DNA of 64,000 bases from Ceratotherium simum simum (GCF_000283155.1 NW_004454171.1:7255310-7319309); one strand, 5' to 3'; positions 1 through 11,090 are shown, counted from the stretch's first letter. The notes: a model not told the origin generated them from the sequence alone. Program-made: numbers and translations.

Positions 1-1367
1 GATTCTCTATTTCTTCTTGATTCAGTTTTAGGAGGTTGTATGAGTCTAAGAACTTATCCATTTCTTTTAGATTGTTCAATTTGTTGACATATAGTTTTTC
101 ATACTATTTTCTTATAATCCTTTGTATTTCAGTGGTATCCATTGTAATTTCTCCTCTTTCATTTCTAATTTTATTTATTTGAGCCTTCTCTCTTTTTTTC
201 TTAGTGAGTCTGGGTAGGGGTTTGTCAATTTTGTTTATCTTCTCAAAGAACTAGCTCTTTGTTTCATTGATACTTTCTACTGTTTTTATGGTTTCAATTT
301 CTTTTATTTCTGCTCTAATTTTTATTATTTCCCTCCTTCTGCTGACTTTGGGCTTTGTTTGTTCTTTTTCTAGTTGTTAGGTGTAATTTAAGATTACTTA
401 TTTGACATTTTTCTTGTTTCCTAAGGTGGGCCAGTATTGCTATGAGTTTCCCTCTCAGGACTGATTTTGCTGCATCCCATATGAGTTGGTATGGTGTATT
501 TTCACTTTTGTTTCTCTCCAGATATTTTTTGATATCTCCTTTAATTTCTTCAGTGATCCATTGGCTGTTCAGTAGCATGTTGTTTAGTCTCCAGATCTTC
601 ATCACTTTCCCAGTTTTTTTCTTGTAGTTTATTTCTAGTTTCATAGCATTATGGTCAGAAAAGTTGCTTCTTATGATTTCAATCTTCTTAAATTTATAGA
701 GGCTTGCCTTGTTTCCCAACATACGGTCTATCCTTGAGAATGTTCCACGTGCACTAGAGAATAATGTGTAATCTGCTCTGTTTGGATGGAGTGCTCTCTC
801 TATATCTATTAAGTCCATCTCGTCTAGTTTTTCATTTAAGTCCACAATTTCCTTATTTACTTTCTGTCTGGATGATCTACCCATTGATGTAAATGGGGTG
901 TTAAGATCCCCTACTATTATTGTGTTGTTGTTAATATCTCCTTTTAGATTTGTTAATAGTTGTTTTATGTACTTTGGTGCTCCTGTGTTGGGTGCATATA
1001 TATTTATACGTGATAAGTCTTCTTGGTGGAGTGTCCCTTTTATCATTATATATTGCCCCTCTTTGTCTCATTACCTGTTTTTTCTTGTAGTCTACTTTGT
1101 CTGATATAAGTATGGCAACACCTGCTTTCTTTTGTTTGTCATTATCTTGGAGTATCATCTTCCATCCTTCACTCCGAGCCTGTGTTTGTCTTTAGAGCTG
1201 AGATGTGTTTCCTGGAGGCAGTATATTGTTGGATCTTGTCTTTTAATCCATCCCATCATTCTGTGTCTTTGGATTGGAGAATTCAATACATTTACATTTA
1301 GAGTGATTATTGATATATGAGGGCTTAATGTTGCTATTTTATCGCTTATTTTACAATTCTTTTGCAT
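1..1367 (-). pseudogene. L1 ORF2 remnant, endonuclease domain and start of the linker to RT
   Basis: The reading starts at an ATG ending at 1367 and begins as a typical L1 ORF2 apurinic-type endonuclease. Visible motifs are TLNVN, the LQETH box with the catalytic Glu, VGDLNTPF (Asp/Asn pair) and FSDHN near the end of the domain. The open segments lie in different frames (1155-1367, 931-1158 and 315-1046), which shows frameshifts. Further down, around 250, the codon for a normally conserved Trp before FFEKINK is a TAG stop. The reverse transcriptase domain lies beyond base 1. This is a decayed fragment that makes no functional enzyme. Confidence 0.85.
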
Positions 1368-1660
1368 TTGCTTTGTTTCTCATCCTGTGTGTTTCAGACT
1401 ACCAATTCAGTTGGTAGATCTGTATGATGGTTTTCTTAGTTTTCTCTTTATTTATCGTATGTGTCTCTGTTCTGATTATTTGTTTAGTGGTTACCATGAG
1501 GTTTACATAAAAAATCTCATAGATGAGATAGTTCTTTCTGATGGCCTTTTATTTCATTAAACTAAGTCAATTCCATCCCTTTCCTCTTCCCTTTCTAAGT
1601 TATTGTTGTCACGACTTATTCCATCTTGTGTTGTGAATTTGTGTTTGAAGTAATGAGTTT

Positions 1661-1918
1661 GGGCTGGCCCCGTGGGATAGCGGCTGGGTGCGCGCACTCT
1701 GCTGCTGGCGGCCCAGGTTTGGATCCTGGGCGCACACCGATGCACCGCTTGTCAAGCCATGCTGTGGTGGCATCCCATATAAAGTGGAGGAAGATGGGCA
1801 CAGATGTTAGCCCAGGGCCAGTCTTCCTCAGCAAAAAAGAGGGGCATTGGCATGGATGTTAGCTCAGGGCTGATCTTCCTCACAAAAATAAAAAAATAAA
1901 ATAAATAAATAAATAAAC
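1661..1918 (+). mobile_element. ERE1-type SINE inside the L1 inter-ORF region
   Basis: A tRNA-derived SINE in plus orientation. Its head begins gggctggccccgtgg, followed by a box-B-like ggtttggatcc, the cttgtcaagccatgctg block, two copies of the gatgttagc...cagggc...tcttcctca module and an A-rich tail of AAAT repeats. Flanks taatgagttt (1651-1660) and tgatgaggtt (1919-1928) match at 8 of 10 positions and are a plausible decayed target-site duplication. It splits the L1, so it is younger than the L1. Confidence 0.9.
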
Positions 1919-2770
1919 TGATGAGGTTATGTTTGTTTGGTGTCTTCCTTCCCCTAATCTTTGATGTTATAATTAAGTGTTTGCTAACCTTTCTGATAGA
2001 TAGCTGCAATTTTTCTGATTTTGTCTACCTATTTTTCTCCTTGCTCAAAGCTTTGTATCCCCTTTCTCTTTTTTTTTTTTTTTTCAGGCATGAGGGCCTT
2101 CTTGAGTATTTCTTGTAGTGGGGGTCTTGTGGCAATGAACTCCCTGAGCTTTTGTTTATCTGGGATAGTTATTATTTCTCCATCATATCTGAGGGATATT
2201 TTTGCTGGGTAGAGTATTCTTGGCTGAAGGTTTTTGTCTTTCAGAATTTTGAATATACCATTCCTCTCTCTCCTAGCCTGTAAAGTTTCTGCAGAGAAAT
2301 TGGCTGAGAGCCTGATAGGAACTCCTTTGTACGTTATTTTCTTTTCGTCTAGCTGCCCTTAATATTGTTTCTGTGTCATTGACTTTTGCCAGCTTTACTA
2401 CCATATGCCTTGGAGAGGGTCTTTTTATGTCACTGTATTTAGGAGATCTATTGACTTCATTCACTTGTATTTCCCACTCCTTCCCCAGGTTTGGGAAATT
2501 CTCAGCTATTGTTTCTTTGAACAAGCTATCTGCTCCCTTTTCCCTCTCTTCTGTCTCTGGAATACCTATAATCCTTATGTTGCATTTCCTAATTGAGTCA
2601 GATTTTTCTCAGAGAATTTCTTCATTGCTTTTTAGTCTTAGTTCTCTCTCCTCCTCCATCTGGCGCATTTCTGCATTCTTATCCTCAATAATGCTAATTC
2701 TTTCCTCCACATTGTCAGCTCTGTTCTTTAAAGATTCCAGATTTTTCTTTATCTCCTCCATTGTGTTTTT

Positions 2771-3108
2771 TATTTATTTATTTATTTTTTTTAAATCTTT
2801 TCTTGGTGCTTTTTTTATTTTATTTTATTTTAAGATTTTAATTATTTATTTATTTATTTTTTTTAAATCTTTTCTTGGTGCTTTTTTTATTTTATTTTAT
2901 TTTAAGATTTTAATTATTTATTTATTTATTTTCCCCCCAAAGTCCCAGTAGATAGTTGTATGTCATAGTTGCACATCCTTCTAGTTGCTGTATGTGGGAC
3001 GCAGCCTCAGCATGGCCGGAGAAGCGGTGCGTCGGTGCGCGCCCGGGATCTGAACCCGGGCTGCCAGCAGTGGAGCGCGCACTTAACCGCTAAGCCGTGG
3101 GGCCGGCC
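2771..3108 (-). mobile_element. ERE2-type SINE in L1 ORF1, with an exact 14-bp target-site duplication
   Basis: The SINE is in reverse orientation. Its head ggccggccccacggcttag is read leftward from 3108, and the body includes acagcaactagaaggatg. It is flanked by identical copies of tccattgtgttttt at 2757-2770 and 3109-3122. The tail is unusually long because a 72-bp A-rich segment is present twice (see the repeat at 2779-2922). Confidence 0.93.
2779..2922. repeat. 72-bp tandem duplication in a SINE tail
   Basis: The segment containing ttaaatcttttcttggtgc starts at 2791 and again at 2863, a period of 72 bp, with essentially no differences between the copies. It is made of TTTA/TTTTA-rich simple sequence around a short unique core. 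The unit boundaries are approximate because the edges are low-complexity. Confidence 0.85.
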
Positions 3109-3383
3109 TCCATTGTGTTTTTCATCTCCAACATTTCTGATTGGTTTTTCTTTATAGTTTCAATCTCTTTTGTGAAGAAGTTCCTGATTTCATTGAATTG
3201 TCTGTCTGTGTTTTGTAATTTGTTGAGCTTTTTTATGATAGCTATTTTGAATTCTTTGTCATTTAGGTTCTACATTTCTGTGCCTTCAGGATTGATTTCT
3301 GGGTTCTTATCATTTTCCTTCTGGTCTGGAGATTTAACATATTTTTGCATATTGCTTGAGAGTGTGGGCTTATTTTTCCTCAT

Positions 3384-3955
3384 GCTGAAAATGTCTGGTA
3401 GCAGCTTCCACCTGCCACCATGGGTGGGGGTCAAGAGCTGTGTATTCAGAGCCTGCCAAGATCCTTGGGTGCTCTGGCCAACCAGTTGTGTGGGAGCACT
3501 GGGTTGGGGGAGGGACTCTTTCTTTTCACCTGCCCTATCCCAGGGGCTTCTCGCTCTTCCCTCGCTATCTGCTCTCCTGGGGTGCTAGCTTGATGAAGGC
3601 ATCCCTGCAACAGTTCTGTCCCCTCTGTATGGGAATTTCCCACAGGCTGTGAGAGAACTTGGCAAGTGACAGTTTTCCCACAGAGGGCCGCCCCTCCCCC
3701 ACTCTCTCTGAGAGCTGTGTGGTCCTGGTCCCAGGGTCGCTGTCACTGGGGAAGGAGAGGAGTTCTCCTTACCTCCTTCCACTTCCTCCAGGGGTTCCAG
3801 CACCTCCACCTTCAGATGTAAGGCTGTGTGGGTCTCTCAGACATCTTTTGTGTTGCGTGAATGTCCTCTATTGGTATATGTATGTCCTTTTTGCTGTATC
3901 TTAGAGGGGAAGAGTCTAAGTGGGAAAGCTCACTCTGCCATGATGCTGACATCAC
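3384..3955 (-). promoter_or_regulatory. L1 5'UTR (internal promoter region)
   Basis: This GC-richer, CT-rich stretch lies directly upstream of the L1 ORF1 start and ends at about 3955, where the sequence returns to unrelated AT-rich DNA. L1 elements carry an internal RNA polymerase II promoter in this position. No specific transcription-factor sites are claimed. Whether it is active is unknown. Confidence 0.6.
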
Positions 3956-4305
3956 ACCAGTACCTTTCTATTTTTGATCAGTGAACACTGGACTTCCCTG
4001 CTAAGAAAAAAATGAATGCACTTATATTTTCTCCCATCTTATCACCATCTCCCATTTTATTATTTCAACATTGCCACATTTTACTACACTAATGTACTAC
4101 ATTTCCCATCGTTCTGTAGTTGCATATGTAAATTGCTTCCATATCACCAACACCACTTTTACCACCATTCTCCATTCATCTCTTGGTTATATTTTGTCAG
4201 TTGCTGTTTTCTTCAAGGTCTCATGAGTGCAATAATAGTCTCTGACCTTTTCATGTTTGGGAGTCTCTTTATATTTGAACAACTTACTAAGTATAATATT
4301 TGGGT
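3956..4305. other. Intergenic DNA, nothing recognised
   Basis: AT-rich, pyrimidine-rich sequence between the L1 5' end and the next SINE. I see no convincing gene or named repeat. Open frames here are uninterrupted only by chance. Confidence 0.5.
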
Positions 4306-4626
4306 GATGGGCCGGCCCCATGGCTTAGCGGTTAAGTGCGTGCGCTCCGCTACTGGCGGCCTGGGTTCGGATCACTGGCACGCACTGAAACACTACTTCT
4401 CTGGCCATGCTGAGGCCATGTCCCACATACAGCAACTAGAAGGATGTGCAACTATGACATACAACTATGTACTAGGGCTTTGGGGAAACAAAAAAAAGGA
4501 GGAGGATTGGCAATAGATGTTAGCTCAGAGCCGGTCTTCCTCAGCAAAAAGAAGAGGATTAGCATGGATGTTAGCTCAGGGCTGATCTTCCTCACAAAAA
4601 AAATAATAAATCAAACTGTTAAAAAA
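4306..4626 (+). mobile_element. ERE2-type SINE with 3' ERE1-like modules, exact 11-bp target-site duplication
   Basis: Starts gatgggccggccccatggcttag, contains acagcaactagaaggatg, and ends with two gatgttagctcag...cttcctca modules and an A-rich tail. Flanked by aatatttgggt at 4295-4305 and 4627-4637. The longer 3' part compared with the other ERE2-type copies here suggests a composite subfamily member. Confidence 0.92.
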
Positions 4627-4637
4627 AATATTTGGGT

Positions 4638-6637
4638 CACAATACATTTTCTTAGACATTTCTTAGAACTTCATAGACATTACTCCCATTATTTTTGTCA
4701 GAGAATGTTGTTCAAATTGGCATACTTTCTCTCTTCCCTTCTTCTGCTAGTGGGGTCAGAGGTTGTACCGGCTATTTGCTTGTTTGCTTTCAGGTTCATT
4801 TTTCTCCCTTTTATTCCCTTCTCAGCATTACAGGGACTATCCCAAGCTCTCTCACCTTCTTGCTTCTGGCAAAGTTACGCTAGTGTAGGCAGAACTAGAG
4901 GAGGAGGGGGAAAGCCTGGGTTTCTCCCTGTCTCTGCTTCAGATGGCGTCGTAGTCAGTGGCTTTGTGTTTTCCTGGGATCCATCTCCCTCCATGCTGCC
5001 GCTCTGTCCATACTCCCAGCTCTCTTCTTTGTCATTTCCACCAGCGTGGCCTGCCTTGGTTTTATCCTCCACCAGTTTCAAATTACCTCCTTTTGAAATA
5101 CCTCAACTGACTTCCATTTTCTGACTAATTCGGGAGTGATTAGATGTGCTAAACTACATCAAAATTTTCTATCTTCCTTTCTTTCCAACCATCATCTTTC
5201 AAAGATTGTAGAACAGTTTTGTGCTTCTTTCATTGTTTTGATATTTGTGGAAGAATATTTTGGCCCTTTAAATACTTTTGTTTTGTTAAGCATTGGGGGA
5301 TATTTCATCAGCTATCTTATCCTGCAATTCCATTATCAGTATTTTACGTAGTGTCTTTAGAACTCTTGTGCTTGTCAAACAGGTATACAGAGATGTAGCC
5401 TGAGACTCTGCATTGGAATTTTAAAAATTAGAGCTCTTGCGAAAAATATTTATCATTTTAATAGTTTTAGCTCATAAAGATAAAATGTCAAGGTATCAAA
5501 ATGAAAAAAAAAGTGAAATTTGAGAGGCTCGTTGACTTGAAATTTCAGTGACTCTTTGCTGAAACTCTCCTCTTGAATCACGATTTTTTTTTTAAATAAA
5601 AATATTTTTGAAAACATTAAGCTTAAATATTAAATACAAAATTAAGCAATCTCACAGAGCAAATATTTTAAATGTATACTTCCTTCACTCATTCATGCAA
5701 AAATATTTGAGCACCCACTATGTGATTTTTCTGGGTAATGGGGATACAAAATACACGAAAGAGAGAAAAATTATTGTCCTTGCATTCTTTTCTCATCCAA
5801 GGTAATAACCCCAGAACTACCTAAACAGGATAAGAAAACTTATTGTGATCCTAACACACACACATAGGCTGATCATAGGCAAATAACAGTAGGCATCTTA
5901 AAAAAGGAAAAAAAATGCCCATTTATGAAGTACATATAATGGCATCAAGAGATTTATGAAGTACATACAATGGCATCAAGTGCCTGTCCAATCTTAATCT
6001 TCTTACCTCTGTCACAAAGGCAGGGAGTTCTCACATCCCAGTCATTTTCCTATAGGATGGATATGTGGAGTACAGATGTTCCATTAGTGACACATCTTAG
6101 AATGTGACTCAAGTGTTGCCTGCCTACACCCGTCCTAAAAAGTCAGAAGGGTCTGGTTGGATGCCAAGGCATCATCTGAACCAAGAGATGGACTTATCAA
6201 AGTGTTCTACCTTGTGAAACCAGGACACAGTCCCGAAATCCCATGCCTCACCCAATCATGCCCTTCAGAAGCTAGGGCCAGTTCCTGCTGGTCCATCTTC
6301 CTAAACTCGTCACATCAGAAGTAGCATCTTGCTTCTCATTGGCTTATTTACTTCTAAAATGTGTTCACAGGAGGCTAATTATTACTAGTTCAGTTGATTA
6401 ACTTGGTTAGACCACATTTCATAGTGTTAACAAAACAGGCTTGGAGTTAGGTTTTGGTTACCACCAGTAAATTGTAATAATTTCTTAAAAGAAGAAAAAA
6501 AAAAAAAAGCTAGTTGCTGTTCCTTTCCTATCGCCCAAGGTGAGAGGACCAAAATCAAACCATGAAGAAAAAATTTTCAGTAATCTTTGTAAATTTTCGT
6601 AAATTGATTCTGTCCATAGCCCATTAACATACATAAT
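4638..6637. other. Intergenic DNA with weak old repeats, no gene seen
   Basis: No coding exon or RNA gene is recognisable. About 5685-5800 resembles an ancient dispersed mammalian repeat (ttcactcattcatgcaaaaatatttgagcaccc...). A local tandem duplication lies at 5921-5982, listed separately. The remainder looks like unique sequence. Confidence 0.5.
5921..5982. repeat. 31-bp tandem duplication, two copies
   Basis: The unit beginning atttatgaagtacatat at 5921-5951 is repeated at 5952-5982 with two or three mismatches. A simple local duplication in intergenic DNA. Confidence 0.9.
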
Positions 6638-7560
6638 TCATTCAACAAGTATTTATGGAGTACTTATTATGTATCAGACACTGTTCTTTCATAGAAAACT
6701 AGAGTGAGAAAAACAGCAATGGTGTCCTTTTAGTTGGGAGATCAGGAAAAGGACTCTTGAGCAGGTGACCTTTGAAAAGAAACTGAATGGAGAGCAAACT
6801 GTGCAAGTCTCCAAAGAACAGAGCTTTCCAACAGAGAGAAAATGCAAAAAAACCTGAAGTGGGATTGCAGTGAGCAAGGGAGAAACTAGTGGATGAGACA
6901 AGATTGTGGTGATATTCAGGGGCCTGAACACACAAGCCACAGTAGGAGCTTCAGATTTTGTTCTGAGTATGAAATCACTGGAGGCTTACGAACAGAATGA
7001 TGTGACACGGTTTATGTTTCACTCTGGCAGCTGTATCTGCAGAACAGATTGTGTATGTATGGCGGTAGTGAAAGGAGTAGCAGCAGAGGAAGGTTAGGAG
7101 GTTGTGGCAGTGGTCTGGTTCAAAGATCACTGTGGATTGGACTGTAGTGGCAAACATAGTGGTAGTGAGAAGCTCTCAAATCCAAAATACATTTTGAAGG
7201 CAGAGCTTGTGGGTCTTGATGGATTAAATATAGGGTGTCAGAGAAGAAAACCCTCTGTTTGGACCTTGAGCAACTAGGGCGAATGATGGTTATCAATTAC
7301 TAAAAATAGGAACACTGGAGAACAAAGTCTGAAGCACAGATCAAGAGTTGTTTAGATAACTTGCCGTGTTAAGCTAAGTATCTGAACTCACCATTGTTAG
7401 GAGCTCGAGGAAGAGATCAGGACTGGAGATAATTTGGATAAATTGACCTAAGAGTGGGATTCTTAAAGAGAAGGGCCTGGATGAGACCACCTAGGCAGAC
7501 TGCAACTTAGCGCACTCCCAAGTTCAGATATCAAGACCAAAAAAAAAAACAGGTACAGCA
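6638..7560 (+). repeat. Ancient dispersed mammalian repeat, family not named
   Basis: The stretch starts attcattcaacaagtattta and runs through wording typical of a widespread old repeat (ggaaaaggactcttgagcag, ggcctgaacacacaagccac, gtttcactctggcagctg, ggaggttgtggcagtggtc). The order matches a repeat I know by sight but cannot name safely. Similar text occurs near 29930-30880. Open frames in it are not genes. Confidence 0.5.
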
Positions 7561-7638
7561 AATTACGACAGAATCTCAAGAACCCCAACTTCAAGCCAAA
7601 ATTCTCACTGAAATAGCTCAACTAAGAAATTACGTTGA

Positions 7639-7845
7639 GGGGCCGGCCCGGTGGCATAGTGCTTAAGTTTGTGCGCTCCGCTTTGGCGGCCTGGGGTTCA
7701 CAGGTTCAGATCCTGGGCATGGACCTACGCACTGCTTATCAAGCCACGCTGTAGCAGGCGACCCACATATAGACTGGAGGGAGATGGGCACAGATGTTAG
7801 CTCAGGGCCAATCTTCCTCACCAAAAAAAAAAAAAAAAAAAAAAG
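7639..7845 (+). mobile_element. ERE1-type SINE just downstream of the WAC poly(A) site
   Basis: Head ggggccggcccggtggcatag, a box-B-like ggttcagatcc, one gatgttagctcagggcc module and a 22-A tail. Flanks gaaattacgttga (7626-7638) and gaaattatgttga (7846-7858) form a 13-bp target-site duplication with one mismatch. It lies about 130 bp beyond the predicted end of the WAC transcript, on the opposite strand. Confidence 0.94.
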
Positions 7846-7990
7846 GAAATTATGTTGACAGTATTGAAACATGACTGCTATTAAAATTTTCGTAGTAATC
7901 TGGTATTTTCTCTCCAATACAAATGCAAATTATGCATTCTAAGGCTTTCAAAACAGTTCTGAAATAACTGCACAATATAGTCAAAACATA

Positions 7991-7996
7991 TTTATT
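7991..7996 (-). terminator. WAC: Distal poly(A) signal of WAC
   Basis: AATAAA on the minus strand (tttatt on plus). It is the last such hexamer before the intergenic SINE and is followed by a T/G-containing stretch (TATGTTTTGACTATATTGTG), as expected downstream of a cleavage site. Confidence 0.6.
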
Positions 7997-8047
7997 ACTT
8001 TTTAGCGTCATTGTGTACACTCCAGTACAAATACAAGAATATAGCCA

Positions 8048-8055
8048 TATTTACA
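8048..8055 (-). promoter_or_regulatory. WAC: Pumilio-type element, distal 3'UTR
   Basis: TGTAAATA on the WAC strand, an exact match to the UGUANAUA motif bound by PUM1/PUM2, which usually lowers mRNA stability or translation. It would be absent from transcripts using the proximal poly(A) signals. Confidence 0.4.
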
Positions 8056-10178
8056 GGTATTGAAAAGAAGTCTGTATATTCAAACCCTATATCTAAATAC
8101 AGTAGCTTTAAGTCCTGAACTACAATAGTTCTGGTTTGCAGAGTGAATTTACTTCATATTCTGCCCTCTCCCCTTTGAAATAATCCCTTGAAGCTAAGGC
8201 TGTGTTTAAACAGAACAGATTGCTTTTGAAATGGGGTAACAGTGCATTCTTTGAAAAGTTTTAAGCACCTCCTTTCAAGAATTTACAAGTGTGAAACAGA
8301 TATATAAAATTTAGAAGATAAAACCATTCATTGGGACTATTAAAAGAAGCATGTCTTTAAAAAGGCTGAAGCATGGAGTTTTCAGTGTGCTTAAAATCTG
8401 GTTATAGTCCAAGTTTTAAAATTAAAAGTTAAACTAGTTAAATAGGAAACAGGAAAAAAAGGTAGGGAAGCTGGTTCTTCAGAGGAAATACTAACAGACC
8501 TACCATCACAAAATACATTTTATTACAGTATCAGTTTTTAAGGTCTGAATATAAGACTACTAACGCCCTTTTTAAAATAGAAAAATAAAAAATAAAAATC
8601 GTGAGGTTTTCTAGGGGCTATTCATATTTCTGTTTCCAAATTATCAGAACCAAGGTGCCCATCAAAATGAGATACATGTTCAAAGCCAAGGCAACAGGCC
8701 AACTAGATAAAGAAGTCTCAGATATTATGCCTATTTTAATAAATATTCCCTGGTTAACTCAAAAAGGTTAGTAGCTGGACACCCATGTCTGTACTAAAGT
8801 GTGATATTTAAAATAATTTACTACAGAAAAATAAGTGAATCAAGTATTGTAAAAATATTTCCACAAAAATTTTAATTTTCTGTTTAAAAATTCACCAAGA
8901 AATTTCAAATTAGGAATCTTCTATAAACACGTGAGCAGTCCACTTAGGAATGTAAACATTTGTTAAAGCAAACGAATAAGGTGACATAGATCAATAAACT
9001 ATTAGCAAATCAAATTCAAATTTACCTTAAATCACAAGTCAAGTTGCTATCTGATCAGGAAATATTTGCCTACTACATCACACATTGCTCACTTTCCAGG
9101 AAAGACACAGGACTGCATCTAACTTAACACAGTTCTTCGGAGTTTCACTTACATGCACTAAGCAAGTCCAGCAAATGTTAACAATCTCACAGGTATGAAC
9201 ATTTCATGACGATATGACATGTCTTTTCTTACATTTTAAAAGCACTCAAGTTACAGTAAAAAAAAAAAAAAAAAAAGAATCAGTTGCCAGGATAAGATTT
9301 TAATTCCTCTTAATTACACTGGAACATTTTTTGTATTTTAGAAAATATCGTCCATACTATTGCTTACAATTTACTTTTTAAAATTTATTTAAAAGTTTGA
9401 GCATTAGCTTCTATACTTTAAATATGCTCAAAGCACAAGAGCAATTTCAAAATTTTAGTATCCCAGAATGTAATAACATTAACGTCTCTCATCACAAAAT
9501 AAGCCCTTGGTGCTGGCAGTTCTGAAAGCACATGAATACATCTGCCTCAACAGGAAAAAACAAGTCTCTAACTTGGGCGAGTCAAGATTTTGAAATTAAA
9601 AAGATTTTTCTGCATAAAGAAACCCTTGTGATTTGATATAATACTGGCAGTGTCATGCTAAGGCCATGTGACCAATATTTTAGCAAAGAAAAAAAAAGCC
9701 AAGGTAATTTTATAGTAGCAATAGTTTCTTTTTTTATTTTAATATACTTTAAGAAACAATATACAAAGCTGAGCTTTCCCGCCATTTCCAGATAACAGCA
9801 GGAAGCTCCAATTACACAAATTTAGCGTTTTGTGATGGCTAAGAACAGCAGTCAGCACCAGACTTGAACAGTTAGCTACAACACAAACATCCTTCAAAAT
9901 GAAATGTCATAATAGCAAGACAGGTAAACCAAGGTTTAACAAATGACAACCACTTGGGAAATGACAATCATTCTTGTTGAATTTCATATTTCATTAAATA
10001 TCTTATACACAATTTCCTGTTAATGTGTTTTAAACAAAACCTCCCTTAAGGAATTATTTCAATTAAGTATAAATAGTCAACAAGAATAGTTCTGATAAAG
10101 AATCCCCAGGTAGTTCAAATTCTAATATGCATTGACCGAAGGAAAAGAAAAGTAACAATTTTCGTTTGTTTTAACATG

Positions 10179-10184
10179 TTTATT
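10179..10184 (-). terminator. WAC: Candidate proximal poly(A) signal of WAC
   Basis: AATAAA on the minus strand about 0.9 kb after the stop codon. Use here would give a short 3'UTR. Other AATAAA hexamers at 9733-9738 and 9384-9389 are in more A/T-monotonous context. Confidence 0.35.
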
Positions 10185-10864
10185 ACAACAGATACAATTC
10201 ACATCTGACTAGCTTTGTTTCCTCTTTCCCCTCCCACAACCATGTTCATTGGGCCGTTTCCTTATATGTGAGCAATCCATGTACTTTCAGCACACATGCC
10301 CAGCAGTACTTTTAAGTCCATTCTTACAGGGTGCAAATGGATTTCAATAATTTATACAAACAGTGGGTTATGCTCAATCACTGCAAGTTTAAGCTACTGT
10401 ACACAGGAATGAAAAGGTTATAGAAAAGTGCCATAGCAACAGTGCCTTAAGAAAGGAGAAAAAGAGGAGCCTTAAAAAATGGATAAAATCAGATCAAGGA
10501 TTTCAGAGGAAAATGGAACACACAGGAAATGAAAAACATTTCTCTGCAAAACAAATGGAGAAGCACTGCTCTTGATCAGGTGCAAGTGTGAAAACAGTTG
10601 TTTCATGATATTTTGTACACTGCCCATATGGTTCAAAATCGTATCCTTAGACACAGATCGCCTGGCGCTTGCACTGAATTTTTGAAAATGCAAGATTTCT
10701 GAATGATAAATTAACCCCCCAATTTTTTTTTTTTTTAAAAAAAGCTAATTTTGCAGACAGGTTTACATGTAAAAGGCTAGGTATTTAGCCACCTCAGCAT
10801 TGATTAGTTTTGGATGTCTAAGCTCTGTTACACATGGCTTCCCATGGCTTCACTCTACAAAACA

Positions 10865-10872
10865 TATTTACA
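10865..10872 (-). promoter_or_regulatory. WAC: Pumilio-type element, proximal 3'UTR
   Basis: TGTAAATA on the WAC strand about 220 bases after the stop codon. It would be present in all predicted 3'UTR lengths. Confidence 0.4.
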
Positions 10873-11090
10873 ACGTGAAGAATACATCTACAAGAAATCT
10901 ACATTTCAAGGGTTTTTACAAATCAATCTTGTATCTTTCCCCTGAATTGACTCACAGACCCCGTCCCCTTGTCATTTCCTTTGCCCAGCTTAACGGTCCA
11001 AAGTCTACTTAAATGCAGCTCAAAAATGTTAAGATTGGGCAATAGATTTACAGTTCCTGTACTGAAAACCATGTGCAATTATTCACATCT

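Larger units (their letters stand above)
2045..3383 (-). pseudogene. L1 ORF1 remnant, interrupted by a SINE
   Basis: ORF1 encodes the L1 RNA-binding chaperone. The start ATG is at 3381-3383 (minus strand). An in-frame TAG at 3270-3272 cuts it after about 36 codons. L1-like protein sequence continues past this stop through a predicted helical region to about 3123. A SINE (2771-3108) then interrupts it. The RNA-binding/C-terminal part is open at 2273-2524 and continues to about 2090, ending near the KKALMPE motif and a poly-lysine run encoded by a T-tract at 2071-2084. It is a broken gene, recognised from family memory. Confidence 0.8.
1..3955 (-). mobile_element. LINE-1 element, 5' part, inactivated, runs off the left edge
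   Basis: An L1 retrotransposon lies in reverse orientation. From high to low coordinates it shows a GC-richer 5'UTR (about 3955-3384), an ORF1 remnant (about 3383-2045), an inter-ORF stretch (about 2044-1368) and the start of ORF2 (1367 down to the window edge). L1 encodes an RNA-binding protein and an endonuclease/reverse transcriptase that copy the element into new sites. This copy has stops and frame changes in both ORFs and two SINE insertions (1661-1918 and 2771-3108), so it is not autonomous. The exact 5' end is estimated from where L1-like sequence stops, and its target-site duplication cannot be tested because the 3' end is outside the window. Confidence 0.9.
7972..11090 (-). other. 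WAC: WAC 3' untranslated region
   Basis: About 3.1 kb from the WAC stop codon to the predicted cleavage site 15-25 bases after the AATAAA at 7991-7996. The stretch is AT-rich, contains no SINE, and has many ATTTA-type and poly(A)/poly(T) runs. Further AATAAA hexamers on the minus strand at 10179-10184, 9733-9738 and 9384-9389 could give shorter 3'UTRs. Two exact Pumilio-type sites (TGTAAATA on the minus strand) lie at 10865-10872 and 8048-8055. The end is predicted from sequence only, since no transcript data were available. The absence of young repeats over 3 kb, against one every few kb elsewhere, fits a retained transcribed region. Confidence 0.75.

Noticed and set aside
2373..2951. 192-codon open frame with an internal protein repeat
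   Set aside because: It is the antisense of L1 ORF1 plus the duplicated SINE tail. The repeat comes from the 72-bp DNA duplication.
4016..5124. Two long plus-strand open frames (166 and 226 codons)
   Set aside because: They run across the SINE at 4306-4626 and unrelated flanks. Codon content is pyrimidine-biased with no domain, start context or splice structure.
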